Assembly (NCBI RefSeq): GCF_003428335.1
Contig: NZ_CP031704.1
Coordinates: 1,550,001 to 1,614,000, forward strand
Length of the DNA stretch: 64,000 nucleotides
Source: Solimonas sp. K1W22B-7
GTDB taxonomy: Bacteria > Pseudomonadota > Gammaproteobacteria > Nevskiales > Nevskiaceae
Direction of reading: 5' to 3'
The notes beneath the pieces are model-generated. The model ran no database searches. It was not told where the DNA came from and was given only the letters and a program-made list of their open reading frames with translations. The translations under genes were made by a program, and so were the position numbers. Shown here piece after piece: positions 33,708 to 41,743 of the stretch. Position 1 is the stretch's first letter. The number at the start of each line of letters is the position of its first letter.

Positions 33708-33745
33708 CAGGCCGACAATCTCGCCTTCCGAGAATCTGCGGCCTG
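33708..33745. other. Hairpin between cassette genes 4 and 5
   Basis: CAGGCCG at 33708-33714 pairs with CGGCCTG at 33739-33745, and inside it TCTCG (33719-33723) pairs with CGAGA (33729-33733). No T run follows, so it is not a standard terminator, and no core GTTRRRY site flanks it. It could be a strongly diverged attC. Confidence 0.45.
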
Positions 33746-33765
33746 AGCGAGGCACTAGAGACAAG

Positions 33766-34242
33766 ATGAGTGCAGCGAACAATCTTGTAGGGACTGCCGG
33801 AGAATACTACGTATGCGCGGAGCTTTGCCGACGCGGATATCTGGCCCTACTTACCCCAAAGAACAATCCACTCTTTGACGTAGTCGCTACGAACATGAGT
33901 GGTAGCAAGAGCGTTGCGATCCAGGTGAAAACACGCTCTGAACGTAACACGCAAGGATGGAAGCTTGGAACTGACATTACTAAGAAAGTCGCTCCAGCGG
34001 GGATGTTCATTGCGTTGGTTAATCTAGTGCCGGAGAGCGCGCCGGAGATTTATATCTACGAGTACACGGTACTTTCAAAACGTATCACTGGCCTGTATGA
34101 ACAATATCTTGCCAAGCCTAAGCGCGATGGATCGGCACGGAAAGACGTTGGATTTAGATGGTTCGATGAAGTTAATTTCATCGAGGACGATCATGGTCGC
34201 AAGAACAGATGGGGACCAATAGTCGATGCACTGGGTTCCTGA
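33766..34242 (+). CDS. Cassette protein 5, predicted PD-(D/E)xK nuclease-like protein
   Basis: A 158-residue protein with the layout of a restriction-endonuclease-like fold. It has Gly-Thr-Ala-Gly-Glu-Tyr-Tyr-Val near residue 8 (Glu in helix 1), Pro-Leu-Phe-Asp-Val-Val near 36 (catalytic Asp) and Ile-Gln-Val-Lys near 51-54 (the [DE]xK position, here Gln-Val-Lys). This is the arrangement seen in Holliday-junction-resolvase-like and Vsr/Mrr-like proteins of about this size. A DNA or tRNA nuclease role is likely but unproven; defence is one option. The gene ends inside a left-half attC relic. Confidence 0.7.
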   Translation: MSAANNLVGTAGEYYVCAELCRRGYLALLTPKNNPLFDVVATNMSGSKSVAIQVKTRSERNTQGWKLGTDITKKVAPAGMFIALVNLVPESAPEIYIYEYTVLSKRITGLYEQYLAKPKRDGSARKDVGFRWFDEVNFIEDDHGRKNRWGPIVDALGS

Positions 34243-34268
34243 CCAGCGGTTCGAGCCGGCAGCCGCGG
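34236..34268 (+). repeat. Left-half attC relic at the array's right end
   Basis: ACCAGCGGTTCGAGCCGGC resembles ACCAGCGTTTCAAGCCGAC of the complete site at 31958-32017, and it occupies the expected place right at the stop of the last cassette gene. The right half is missing, so the array ends in a truncation next to chromosomal genes. Confidence 0.6.
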
Positions 34269-34420
34269 ACGAAAAATGAATTGCTTTTCAGGGTTCTGAG
34301 CCTGTCAAAGCATAGACGGACTTGTCCCTCAGGATCGCCATCCATGGCGGGACTGCAGCTACCTGATTGAGCCCCCGCCGGGCCATCCATGGCCGGGCCT
34401 TCGCTGGCGCCGATTGCCAT

Positions 34421-35584
34421 TTAGGCAATCGGCGACAACCCCAGCTCAGCCAGCACCTCCGCCGTATGCTCCCCCAACTCCGGAGCCGGCCCCGCCACGC
34501 GCCCCGGCGTCTGCGAGAACCACGTCGGCACGCCGGGAAACTTCACCGGCCCATGCTGCGAGTCCACCGTCTCGAAGAAGCCCGTCGCCTTCAGGTGCTC
34601 GTTCTCGAACAGTTCCCCCGGCGTGCGCAGCGGCGCAGCCGGGATGCCCAGGCCGCCCAGCAGGTCCAGCCACTCCTGCGTGGTGCGCTCCATGAAGGTC
34701 TCGGCCAGCAGGCCGTAGATGCGGTCGATCTGTTTCGCGCGCTGCTTGAGCGTCGCCATGCTGTCGTTGACCCAGTGCGGCTGCACCGCCTTCACGAACA
34801 GGCTCCAGTGCTTGTCGTTGTAGATCAGTGCCGCGACATGTCCGTCCTTCGTGCGGTAGGGGCGGCGGTTGCGCGCCACCGCGCGCGGGTAGAACGCCTC
34901 GCCCAGCGGCGGCGAGAACATGGCGCCGTTGGCGTGCTCCACCAGCATGAACGAAGCCATGGTCTCGAACATACCCACCTCTACCTCCTGGCCCTCGCCG
35001 CTGCGCTCGCGGTGGAACAGCGCCATCGTCGTGGCATAGAGCGCGGTGAGGCCCGCGACCTTGTCGGCGGCGATGGTGCCGACAAAGCTGGGCTCGCCGG
35101 TCAGCATCTGCTGCACGGCGGTCAGGCCGCACTCGGCCTGGATGGTGTCGTCGTAGGCGGGCTGGTCGCCCATGGGGCCGCGCCGGCTGTAGCCATAGGC
35201 ATTGGTGTAGACGATGCCGGGATTGCGCTGCGCCACGGCCGCGTAGTCGAAGCCGAGCCGGGCGATGGCCTTGGAGCGCATGGTGTGGATGAACACGTCG
35301 GCCTGTTCGATCAGTGCCCAGAGGGCCGTCTTGCCCTCCGGCGTCTGCAGGTCGAGGATCACGCTGCGCTTGCCGCGGTTCACGTTGGCGAAGACGCCGC
35401 CCATGGTGGGCGAGGGGCCCACGGAGATGTAGCGCGTGCCGTCGCCATCCGGCGGCTCGATCTTGATCACGTCCGCGCCCAGGTCGGCCATGATCTGCGT
35501 GCAGTAGGGCCCCATGACCATCGCCGTGAGATCGACCACCTTCACGCCCGCCAGCGGACCGCTGCGTTTCCCGGAACTGCCCAT
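34421..35584 (-). CDS. CaiB/BaiF family CoA-transferase
   Basis: A 387-residue class III CoA-transferase. It opens with Gly-Pro-Leu-Ala-Gly-Val-Lys-Val-Val-Asp-Leu-Thr and carries Asp-Leu-Gly-Ala-Asp-Val-Ile-Lys-Ile-Glu-Pro-Pro and Asn-Arg-Gly-Lys-Arg-Ser-Val-Ile-Leu-Asp. A Gly-Tyr-Ser-Arg-Arg-Gly-Pro-Met segment and the Asp-Asp-Thr-Ile-Gln-Ala loop follow. Such enzymes move CoA between carboxylic acids, for example to activate a substrate acid with acetyl- or succinyl-CoA. The start at 35584 is favoured by a purine-rich GAGGAGAAGAAGG; the frame is open to 35623. It is divergent from an acyl-CoA dehydrogenase 144 nt away, so the two probably share control. Confidence 0.9.
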   Translation of the reverse strand: MGSSGKRSGPLAGVKVVDLTAMVMGPYCTQIMADLGADVIKIEPPDGDGTRYISVGPSPTMGGVFANVNRGKRSVILDLQTPEGKTALWALIEQADVFIHTMRSKAIARLGFDYAAVAQRNPGIVYTNAYGYSRRGPMGDQPAYDDTIQAECGLTAVQQMLTGEPSFVGTIAADKVAGLTALYATTMALFHRERSGEGQEVEVGMFETMASFMLVEHANGAMFSPPLGEAFYPRAVARNRRPYRTKDGHVAALIYNDKHWSLFVKAVQPHWVNDSMATLKQRAKQIDRIYGLLAETFMERTTQEWLDLLGGLGIPAAPLRTPGELFENEHLKATGFFETVDSQHGPVKFPGVPTWFSQTPGRVAGPAPELGEHTAEVLAELGLSPIA

Positions 35585-35728
35585 GGACCTTCTTCTCCTC
35601 ATTCCATGGCTGGATTCTTCCATGAAGAGCGTACGTATTCCAGTACAATGCGCTAATATCGGTACAACATGCCGAGCCCCGGGGAGGGGCGCCGGCAGCC
35701 CTGAAAAGCCAATATCGGGTGTTGAATC

Positions 35729-36895
35729 ATGGACTTCTCACTGACGCCGGACCAGCAGAACATCCGCGACACGATCCTGAAGCACTGCCAGCAGTTCTCC
35801 GCCGAGTATTGGCTGGAGCGGGACCGGGACGCGGTCTTCCCGCAGGACTTCTTCCAGTCGATGGTCGATGGCGGCTGGCTGGGCATCGCCATGCCCTCGG
35901 AATACGGCGGCTCGGGTCTCGGCATCACCGAGGCGGCGGTGATGATGCAGGCCGTGGCCGAGTCCGGCGCCGGCATGAGCGGCGCCTCCAGCATCCACAT
36001 TCCGGTGTTCAGCGTGCAGCCGGTGGTGCTGTTCGGTTCGCAGCAGCAGAAGCAGCGCATCCTGCCGAAGGTGGTCACCGGCGAGGACCGCGTCTGTTTC
36101 GCGGTGACCGAGCCCAACGCCGGCCTGAACACCACCGAGATCAAGACCCGCGCCGAGAAGCGCGAGGGCGGCTACCTCGTCAACGGCGAAAAGATCTGGA
36201 TCTCCACCGCGCAGGGCGCCACCAAGATGCTGCTGTTGGCGCGCACCACGCCGCTGGACCAGGTCAAGCGCAAGACGGAAGGGCTGTCGCTGTTCTACAC
36301 CGACCTGGACCGCTCCAAGGTCGAGGTGCGGCTGATCCACAAGATGGGTCGCCACGCGGTGGACTCCAACATGCTGTTCATCAACGACCTCTTCGTGCCG
36401 GAGGAAGACCGCATCGGCGAGGAAGGGCAGGGCTTCAGGATCCTGCTGCATGGCCTGAACCCGGAGCGCGTGCTGGTCGCCGCCGAGGCCGTCGGCATCG
36501 GCCGCGCCGCGATCTTCCGCGCCGCACGCTACGCGCGCGAGCGCATCGTCTTCAACCGCCCCATCGGCATGAACCAGGGCATCCAGCACCCGCTGGCCAA
36601 GTGCTGGGCGCAGCTCGAAGCTGCGAACCTGATGGTGATGAAGGCCGCCACCCTGTTCGACAAGGGGCAGGACTGCGGCGTGGAGGCCAACACCGGCAAG
36701 TACCTCGCCGGCGAGTTCGCCTTCGAGGCCTGTCATACCGCGATGCTGACGCTGGGCGGCATGGGCTATGCGCAGGAGTACCACATCGAGCGCCTGCTGC
36801 GAGAGGTACTGATCCCGCGCACCGCGCCGGTGAGCCCGCACATGATCCTGAACTTCCTCGCCGAGAAGGTGCTGGAGCTTCCCAAGTCCTATTGA
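35729..36895 (+). CDS. Acyl-CoA dehydrogenase
   Basis: A 388-residue flavoprotein acyl-CoA dehydrogenase. It has Ala-Met-Pro-Ser-Glu-Tyr-Gly-Gly-Ser-Gly-Leu-Gly, Cys-Phe-Ala-Val-Thr-Glu-Pro-Asn-Ala-Gly (FAD-binding region), Asn-Gly-Glu-Lys-Ile-Trp-Ile-Ser and Phe-Asn-Arg-Pro-Ile-Gly. It closes with Thr-Leu-Gly-Gly-Met-Gly-Tyr-Ala. It would introduce the alpha-beta double bond into an acyl-CoA, with electrons passed to ETF. Together with the divergent CoA-transferase and the downstream lyase, transferase and hydratase genes it suggests breakdown of an organic acid through CoA thioesters. Confidence 0.93.
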   Translation: MDFSLTPDQQNIRDTILKHCQQFSAEYWLERDRDAVFPQDFFQSMVDGGWLGIAMPSEYGGSGLGITEAAVMMQAVAESGAGMSGASSIHIPVFSVQPVVLFGSQQQKQRILPKVVTGEDRVCFAVTEPNAGLNTTEIKTRAEKREGGYLVNGEKIWISTAQGATKMLLLARTTPLDQVKRKTEGLSLFYTDLDRSKVEVRLIHKMGRHAVDSNMLFINDLFVPEEDRIGEEGQGFRILLHGLNPERVLVAAEAVGIGRAAIFRAARYARERIVFNRPIGMNQGIQHPLAKCWAQLEAANLMVMKAATLFDKGQDCGVEANTGKYLAGEFAFEACHTAMLTLGGMGYAQEYHIERLLREVLIPRTAPVSPHMILNFLAEKVLELPKSY

Positions 36896-36911
36896 GCCCA
36901 GAAAAGCTCTT

Positions 36912-37090
36912 TTGCCACGGATTACACGGATGAACGCGGATCAGGACCAAGGATCTGTCCCCTCTCCCGCTTGCGGGAGAGGGTGCCCGTAGGGCGGGAG
37001 AGGGTTTCTGTAAAACTTCCGATGCTTAGTCAAGGCTAGAGTTACAGAAACCCTCTCCCCAACCCCTCTCCCGCAAGCGGGAGAGGGGAC
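36912..37090. repeat. Composite inverted repeat (REP/MITE-like)
   Basis: GGGAGAGGGTTTCTGTAA at 36996-37013 and its exact complement at 37042-37059 are the inner arms. Outside them lie palindromes of the CCTCTCCCGC type at 36960-36983 and 37064-37089, the same sequence as at 30015. A short repeat, TTGCCACGGATTACACGGAT plus GAACGCGGAT (36912-36942), recurs at 39323 and 39429. No coding sequence is present. Confidence 0.8.
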
Positions 37091-37148
37091 TGCTTCAATT
37101 CAACGAACTGTCCGTGGCTAAGCTTCTTTTCCAGATCGAGAGAAAACC

Positions 37149-38042
37149 ATGACCCAAGCCCAGGAACTCTTCGGCGCCCGCTCCTGGCTGTTCGCCCCCG
37201 GCGACAGCGAGAAGAAGATGGAGAAGGCTGCCGCCAGCGCGGCCGACATCGCCTTGTTCGATCTCGAAGACGCGGTGGCGGAGGCCGAGAAGCCCCGGGC
37301 CCGCGCCCTGGTGCGCGCCTTTCTGGAGAAGGCCGATCCGGCGGCGCGCACGCGCCTCTGGGTACGGATAAACCCACTGCAAGGCCCGCATGCCCTGGCC
37401 GACCTCGCCGCGGTCATGCCGGGCCGCCCCGGCGGCGTCATGGTGCCCAAGACCCGCGGCGGCCATGACCTCGTCGTGCTCGATCACTATCTCTCCGCAC
37501 TCGAAGCCGCCAACGGCATCGAGCAGGGCGCTACCCGTGTCTTCCCGCTGGTCACCGAGACCGCCGAGGGCATGCTCACCACGGTCACCTACGTCGGCGC
37601 GCCGCGGCTGGTGGCGATGACCTGGGGCGCCGAAGACCTCGCCGACGAACTAGGCGCCAGCGAGAACAAGAACGCCGACGGCAGCTACGGCTTCACCTAC
37701 GAGCTGGCGCGCAGCCTCTGCCTGGTCGGCGCCGCGGCCGCGCGCGTCGCGGCGATCGACACCATCCAGGGCGACTACCGTGACCTGGACGGCCTGCGCA
37801 AGCGCGCCACGCAATGCCGCCGCGCCGGCTTCCGCGGCATGCTCGCCATCCACCCGGGCCAGGTCGAGGTGATCAACGAGGCCTTCATGCCCAGCGCCGA
37901 GGAGATCGCGCAGGCACAAGAGATCGTGGACCTGTTCGCCGCAAATCCCGGCCTGGGGACCATCGGCTACAAGGGTGCCATGCTCGACCGGCCCTACCTC
38001 GCCCGCGCGCAGCAGCTGCTGAAGCTCGCAGGCCGGGCATGA
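37149..38042 (+). CDS. HpcH/HpaI aldolase / CitE-like acyl-CoA lyase
   Basis: A 297-residue member of the citrate lyase beta/malyl-CoA lyase family. It has Arg-Ser-Trp-Leu-Phe-Ala-Pro-Gly-Asp, Phe-Asp-Leu-Glu-Asp-Ala-Val (metal-site acidic residues), Arg-Ile-Asn-Pro-Leu, Met-Val-Pro-Lys-Thr and Thr-Trp-Gly-Ala-Glu-Asp-Leu. The C-terminal Gly-Met-Leu-Ala-Ile-His-Pro-Gly-Gln is typical. CitE-like enzymes outside citrate lyase cleave (or form) beta-hydroxyacyl-CoA such as malyl- or citramalyl-CoA. The stop overlaps the start of the CoA hydrolase/transferase gene (ATGA), so the two act together. Confidence 0.9.
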   Translation: MTQAQELFGARSWLFAPGDSEKKMEKAAASAADIALFDLEDAVAEAEKPRARALVRAFLEKADPAARTRLWVRINPLQGPHALADLAAVMPGRPGGVMVPKTRGGHDLVVLDHYLSALEAANGIEQGATRVFPLVTETAEGMLTTVTYVGAPRLVAMTWGAEDLADELGASENKNADGSYGFTYELARSLCLVGAAAARVAAIDTIQGDYRDLDGLRKRATQCRRAGFRGMLAIHPGQVEVINEAFMPSAEEIAQAQEIVDLFAANPGLGTIGYKGAMLDRPYLARAQQLLKLAGRA

Positions 38043-39310
38043 GTGTCGTCACCGATGCGGCCGGGCTGGATCTCGGCCGCTTCCTGCGCCGCGGTGACCG
38101 CATCGTCTGGGGCCAGGCCTGCGGCGAGCCGCAGACCCTGGTGGAGGCGCTGATCGCCCAGGCCGAGGGGATCGGGAATCTGTCCGCCTTCACCGCCACC
38201 AGCTTCTCCAGCCTGCTGACGCCGGAGGCCGTAAAGGGCTTCTCCCTGTCCAGCATGGGCGCCATCGGCACGCTGCGCACGCTGACGGCCGCCGGCAAGC
38301 TCGGCATCATCCCCTCCCACGTCAGCCAGATCGGGCCGATGATCGAGCAGGGCATCATCCCCTGCGACGTTGCCTTCGTGCAGCTGAGTCTTGCCGACGA
38401 GCACGGCAACCACAGCTTCGGCCTGATCAGCGACCACGTGCAGGCCATGGTGAAGAAGGCCCGCGTCGTCATCGCCGAGGTCAACGAGCAGGTGCCTTTC
38501 ACCCATGGCGAGAAGCTGCCGGCCTCGCGCATCGACTGCGCCGTACAGGTCTCGCGCATGCCGGTGGAAGTGGCGGCACCGAGGATCGGCGAGACCGACG
38601 AGGCCATCGCCCGGCATGCGGCGTCCTACATCGGCGACGGCGCGGTGCTGCAGACCGGCGTCGGCGCCGTGCCCGACGCGATCCTGCGCCTGCTGCGCGA
38701 CCGCCGCGACCTCGGCGTGCACTCCGGCATGCTGGGCGACGGCCTGGTCGAACTGGTCGAGGCCGGCGTGGTCACCAATGCGCGCAAGGCCATCGACACG
38801 GGCGTGTCGATCAACGGCGCGCTGATCGGCACGCGCCGGCTCTACCAGTGGGCGCACCGCAACCCGCAGATCCGCATGTGCAGTACCTCGTACACGCATG
38901 ACGCGGCGGTGCTGGCCCGGCTCGAACGGCTGGTCACGATCAATTCCGCGCTGGAAGTCGATCTGACGGGCCAGGTGAATGCGGAGCAGAGCGGCAATGC
39001 CTACCTCGGCGGCACCGGCGGCCAGGTGGACTTCGTCCGTGCCGGCTCGCGCTCGCCCGGCGGCCGCTCGATCATCGCGCTGTCGGCCACCGCCAAGGGC
39101 GGCAGCCTCAGCAAGATCGTTCCGGCCTTGTCCGGCCCGGTCACCACCGCGCGCAGCGACGTCGACGTCATCGTCACCGAGTTCGGCGCCGCCGAGCTGA
39201 AGGGCCAGACGCTGGCCGAGCGCGCGCGCCGCCTGATCGCCATCGCGCATCCGAACTTCCGCGAGGAGCTGGAGCGCGCGGCCCACGACATACAGAAGCG
39301 AGGCTTCTGA
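38039..39310 (+). CDS. Acetyl-CoA hydrolase/transferase family protein
   Basis: A 423-residue family I CoA-transferase of the acetyl-CoA hydrolase/4-hydroxybutyrate CoA-transferase type. It has Val-Trp-Gly-Gln-Ala-Cys-Gly-Glu-Pro, Gln-Thr-Gly-Val-Gly-Ala-Val-Pro-Asp-Ala-Ile, His-Ser-Gly-Met-Leu-Gly-Asp-Gly-Leu-Val-Glu and Val-Thr-Glu-Phe-Gly-Ala-Ala-Glu-Leu near the C-terminus. A succinyl- or acetyl-dependent transfer of CoA to an organic acid is likely. The gene overlaps the CitE-like gene by 4 nt and ends inside a terminator hairpin. Confidence 0.9.
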   Translation: MSVVTDAAGLDLGRFLRRGDRIVWGQACGEPQTLVEALIAQAEGIGNLSAFTATSFSSLLTPEAVKGFSLSSMGAIGTLRTLTAAGKLGIIPSHVSQIGPMIEQGIIPCDVAFVQLSLADEHGNHSFGLISDHVQAMVKKARVVIAEVNEQVPFTHGEKLPASRIDCAVQVSRMPVEVAAPRIGETDEAIARHAASYIGDGAVLQTGVGAVPDAILRLLRDRRDLGVHSGMLGDGLVELVEAGVVTNARKAIDTGVSINGALIGTRRLYQWAHRNPQIRMCSTSYTHDAAVLARLERLVTINSALEVDLTGQVNAEQSGNAYLGGTGGQVDFVRAGSRSPGGRSIIALSATAKGGSLSKIVPALSGPVTTARSDVDVIVTEFGAAELKGQTLAERARRLIAIAHPNFREELERAAHDIQKRGF

Positions 39311-39325
39311 AAAAGCCTCTTTTTT
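39300..39325 (+). terminator. Terminator overlapping the CoA-transferase stop
   Basis: GAGGCTT at 39300-39306 pairs with AAGCCTC at 39313-39319, followed by six T (39320-39325). The TGA stop codon lies in the loop. The hydratase downstream therefore needs its own promoter or read-through. Confidence 0.8.
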
Positions 39326-39460
39326 ACCGCGGATCACGCGGATGAACGCGGATTTTCAGAATGCTTTTCCAGGGCATTTGAGTCGCCCGGCACATGTGGG
39401 CGTCGTGCAGGGCCCGCCATTCATCTTGATCCGTGTTCATCCGCGCAATCCGCGGCAAAG
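39323..39460. repeat. Inverted pair of an ATCCGCG-type repeat
   Basis: A 31-bp repeat (core GCGGATCACGCGGATGAACG) at 39323-39353 is followed at 39429-39460 by a near copy in opposite orientation. A third copy is at 36912-36942. The second copy runs into the AAGGAG ribosome binding site of the hydratase gene. Only this repeat, with a short spacer, lies between the two genes. Confidence 0.75.
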
Positions 39461-39472
39461 GAGTTTTCAGGA

Positions 39473-40240
39473 ATGACCGACGCCGTCCTGTTCGATGCCC
39501 GCCAAGACGGCATCGCCATCCTCACCATCAACCGCCCGGACACGCGCAATGCCCTGAGCCGCGAAGTGCGCGAGGGCCTGTTCGCGGCCTGGGAGCGCTT
39601 CGAGCGCGATGACAGTCTGCGGATCGCCATCCTCACCGGCAGCGGCGACAAGGCTTTCTGCGCCGGCGGCGACCTCAAGGAAATGGTCGAGCGCGGGCTG
39701 CAGGTGCCGCCGCGCGACATGTTCCCGATGCCCTACGACAACATCGAGCTGTCCAAGCCCACCATCGCCGCCGTCAACGGCGTGGCCTTCGCCGGCGGCT
39801 GGATGATCGCCCAGGCCTGCGATCTCTGCGTGGCCAGCACGGCGGCGAAGTTCGCGATCACCGAGGTCAAGGTCGGCCGCGGCTCGCCCTGGGCGGCGCC
39901 ACTGATCCACATGATCCCGCAGCGGATCATGATGGAGATCATCCTCACCGGAAAACCGATCACCGCCCAGCGCGCCTACGAGATCGGCCTGGTGAACCGG
40001 CTGGCCGAGCCGGCGGCACTGCTGGATACGGCCATCGAGCTGGCGAAGGAAGTCCTCGAAGGTGCCCCGCTGTCGGTGAAAGCCGGCCGCGAGACGGTCA
40101 TGCTGTCCACCGAGATGGGCCGCTCCGCCGCGCTGCAGGCCGCGCGCGCCGCGCATGAATACACCTACTGCAGCGCAGACGCCCAGGAAGGCCCGCGCGC
40201 CTTCGCCGAGAAGCGCAAGCCGCAGTGGCAGGGGCGCTAA
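39473..40240 (+). CDS. Enoyl-CoA hydratase/isomerase family protein
   Basis: A 255-residue crotonase-fold protein. It has Ile-Asn-Arg-Pro-Asp-Thr-Arg-Asn-Ala-Leu, the oxyanion-hole Phe-Cys-Ala-Gly-Gly-Asp-Leu-Lys-Glu-Met and Asn-Gly-Val-Ala-Phe-Ala-Gly-Gly. It would hydrate or isomerise the enoyl-CoA made by the acyl-CoA dehydrogenase upstream. The glutamates of classical hydratases are not all recognisable, so the exact reaction is open. The AAGGAG site at 39458-39463 supports the start. Confidence 0.9.
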   Translation: MTDAVLFDARQDGIAILTINRPDTRNALSREVREGLFAAWERFERDDSLRIAILTGSGDKAFCAGGDLKEMVERGLQVPPRDMFPMPYDNIELSKPTIAAVNGVAFAGGWMIAQACDLCVASTAAKFAITEVKVGRGSPWAAPLIHMIPQRIMMEIILTGKPITAQRAYEIGLVNRLAEPAALLDTAIELAKEVLEGAPLSVKAGRETVMLSTEMGRSAALQAARAAHEYTYCSADAQEGPRAFAEKRKPQWQGR

Positions 40241-40318
40241 GGCCTCTCATTTCGCAGCCGGACAGCGGCACGACAGCAGAACGTCTGCACGTCAATCTCC
40301 CGTCGCGATTTTTCCGGA

Positions 40319-41716
40319 TCAGGCAGGGAGGTCAGCAGGCCTGTCTGGCAGTGAACGGACACCGTCGAAAAAGCCGGGTACGAGTTCTGGCCAACCCATC
40401 TGACGGCGCAGCTTCTCGATGTGTTTCTTGTAGGCGTGAATTTCGATATAGCCCTTGGTGCGGTCGGAATCGATGAACCTGATTCCCCCCGACAGGTCCG
40501 GACGGTCCTCATGGAGGCGCCGCTCGAATGCCCTGGCGTTGTCGGGCTGGTGGTTCTGATCGTGCAGATAGTTCGCGACCAGTTGCGACACCCGGTCAAA
40601 GAGCGTGTAGGCACTGGAGTTGGTTTCCAGATAGCCCAGGCCGAACAGGTTGTTGTGCTTGGGATTGAAAGCGGTCAGATTCAGCTTCGGCCTGCCGCCA
40701 TCCCAGTCGAAATACGTCTCCGGCACATACGGGATGCTCATGTTGTAACCCGTGGCATACAGCACCAGATCGATCTTCTCGCGTGAACCATCGGCGAACA
40801 CCACGTGGTCGCCGTCGAAGCATCTGACGTCCCCCTTGGCCTTGATGTCGCCATGCTGCAGATAGTGCAGCAGCTGCGAATTGAGCAGCGGATGGGACTC
40901 GAACAGCCTGTGGTCCGGCCTGGGCATGCCCGTGCGCGAGGTATCGCCCAGGACCATGCGCAGCAGTAGGCTCATGGCCGGCCTTTGCAGCCACATCGGC
41001 AGCTGCGGGCCGCTGTTGGCGAACTCGTCTACCGGAATGCCGAAAACATGCTTGGGAATGAAATGGTAGCCACGACGCACGCTGACGAAAGCGGCATCGG
41101 CGTTCGCGGCGGCATCACAGGCGATGTCGGCGCCGGAGTTGCCTAGCCCGACGATCAGCACCCGCTTGCCGCGGAATTCGTCCGCGTGCTTGAACGTCAC
41201 GGAGTGGCGGATTTCGCCGTTGAAATGGCCTTCGTGCCGCGGCAGACGTGGATGCCAGTTCGTGCCGGTGGCACACACCACGGCGCGATAGCGCCGCAGC
41301 TCTCCGCTGTCGAGCCTGACCCGCCAGGACTCGCCGTCCTTGTCGACCTGTTCGATGGCGGTCCGGAAGCGAATCGCATCGTACAGGCCAAAGGCACGCG
41401 CGAAACTGCGTGTGTATGCGAGGATCTGCCGATTCGAGGGATAGTCCGGATAATCGTCGGGCATCGGAAAGTCGTAGAAGCCCGACGTGCCGCGCGAGGA
41501 GATGAAGTGCGCCGAGTGATACATCGGCGTGCCTGGATTGCTCAGATCCCAGATGCCGCCAACATCGTCGTGGCGCTCGAACTGATCGTAGGGAATGCCG
41601 CGTCGCTTCAATGCCCGGGCCACACTGAGGCCGGCCGGGCCGGCACCTACGATGCAGACCGCATCTGAACGATCGGTGATTTGGTTCTTCGGATCAGATT
41701 TAAACGTGGAGGGCAT
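40319..41716 (-). CDS. Flavin-containing monooxygenase (FMO/BVMO, MymA-like)
   Basis: A 465-residue class B flavoprotein monooxygenase. The FAD motif Gly24-x-Gly-x-x-Gly29, the FMO fingerprint Phe-x-Gly-x3-His-x3-Phe (near residues 170-180) and the NADPH motif Gly-Leu-Gly-Asn-Ser-Gly are all visible. The Phe ending of the fingerprint is the FMO or type II BVMO form, not the Trp of type I BVMOs. It would insert oxygen into a ketone (Baeyer-Villiger) or oxidise N or S. It follows the esterase gene by 27 nt in one transcript. The esterase would cleave the ester formed. The set esterase-FMO-divergent AraC resembles the mymA/virS locus of mycobacteria. Confidence 0.9.
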   Translation of the reverse strand: MPSTFKSDPKNQITDRSDAVCIVGAGPAGLSVARALKRRGIPYDQFERHDDVGGIWDLSNPGTPMYHSAHFISSRGTSGFYDFPMPDDYPDYPSNRQILAYTRSFARAFGLYDAIRFRTAIEQVDKDGESWRVRLDSGELRRYRAVVCATGTNWHPRLPRHEGHFNGEIRHSVTFKHADEFRGKRVLIVGLGNSGADIACDAAANADAAFVSVRRGYHFIPKHVFGIPVDEFANSGPQLPMWLQRPAMSLLLRMVLGDTSRTGMPRPDHRLFESHPLLNSQLLHYLQHGDIKAKGDVRCFDGDHVVFADGSREKIDLVLYATGYNMSIPYVPETYFDWDGGRPKLNLTAFNPKHNNLFGLGYLETNSSAYTLFDRVSQLVANYLHDQNHQPDNARAFERRLHEDRPDLSGGIRFIDSDRTKGYIEIHAYKKHIEKLRRQMGWPELVPGFFDGVRSLPDRPADLPA

Positions 41717-41743
41717 GACAGTGCTCCGGTGAAAGTCGTCGCG

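Larger units (their letters stand above)
31567..34270. mobile_element. Integrase-less integron gene-cassette array (CALIN), partly decayed
   Basis: Five small genes, all on the plus strand and of lower G+C than both flanks, are packed into 2.7 kb. One full attC site (31958-32017), a right-half attC (32748-32781) and a left-half attC (34236-34268) lie between or after them. A GTTGGGC core-type site at 31567-31573 could be the left boundary. Two foldback/REP elements occupy positions where attC sequence is missing. No intI gene or attI is recognisable in the window, so the array is called a cluster of attC sites lacking an integrase. The products are mostly orphan proteins, as is typical of cassettes. 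Confidence 0.75.

Noticed and set aside
34410-34432. Perfect hairpin CCGATTGCC/GGCAATCGG at the CaiB stop as a terminator
   Set aside because: No T run follows on the minus strand, so intrinsic termination is doubtful.
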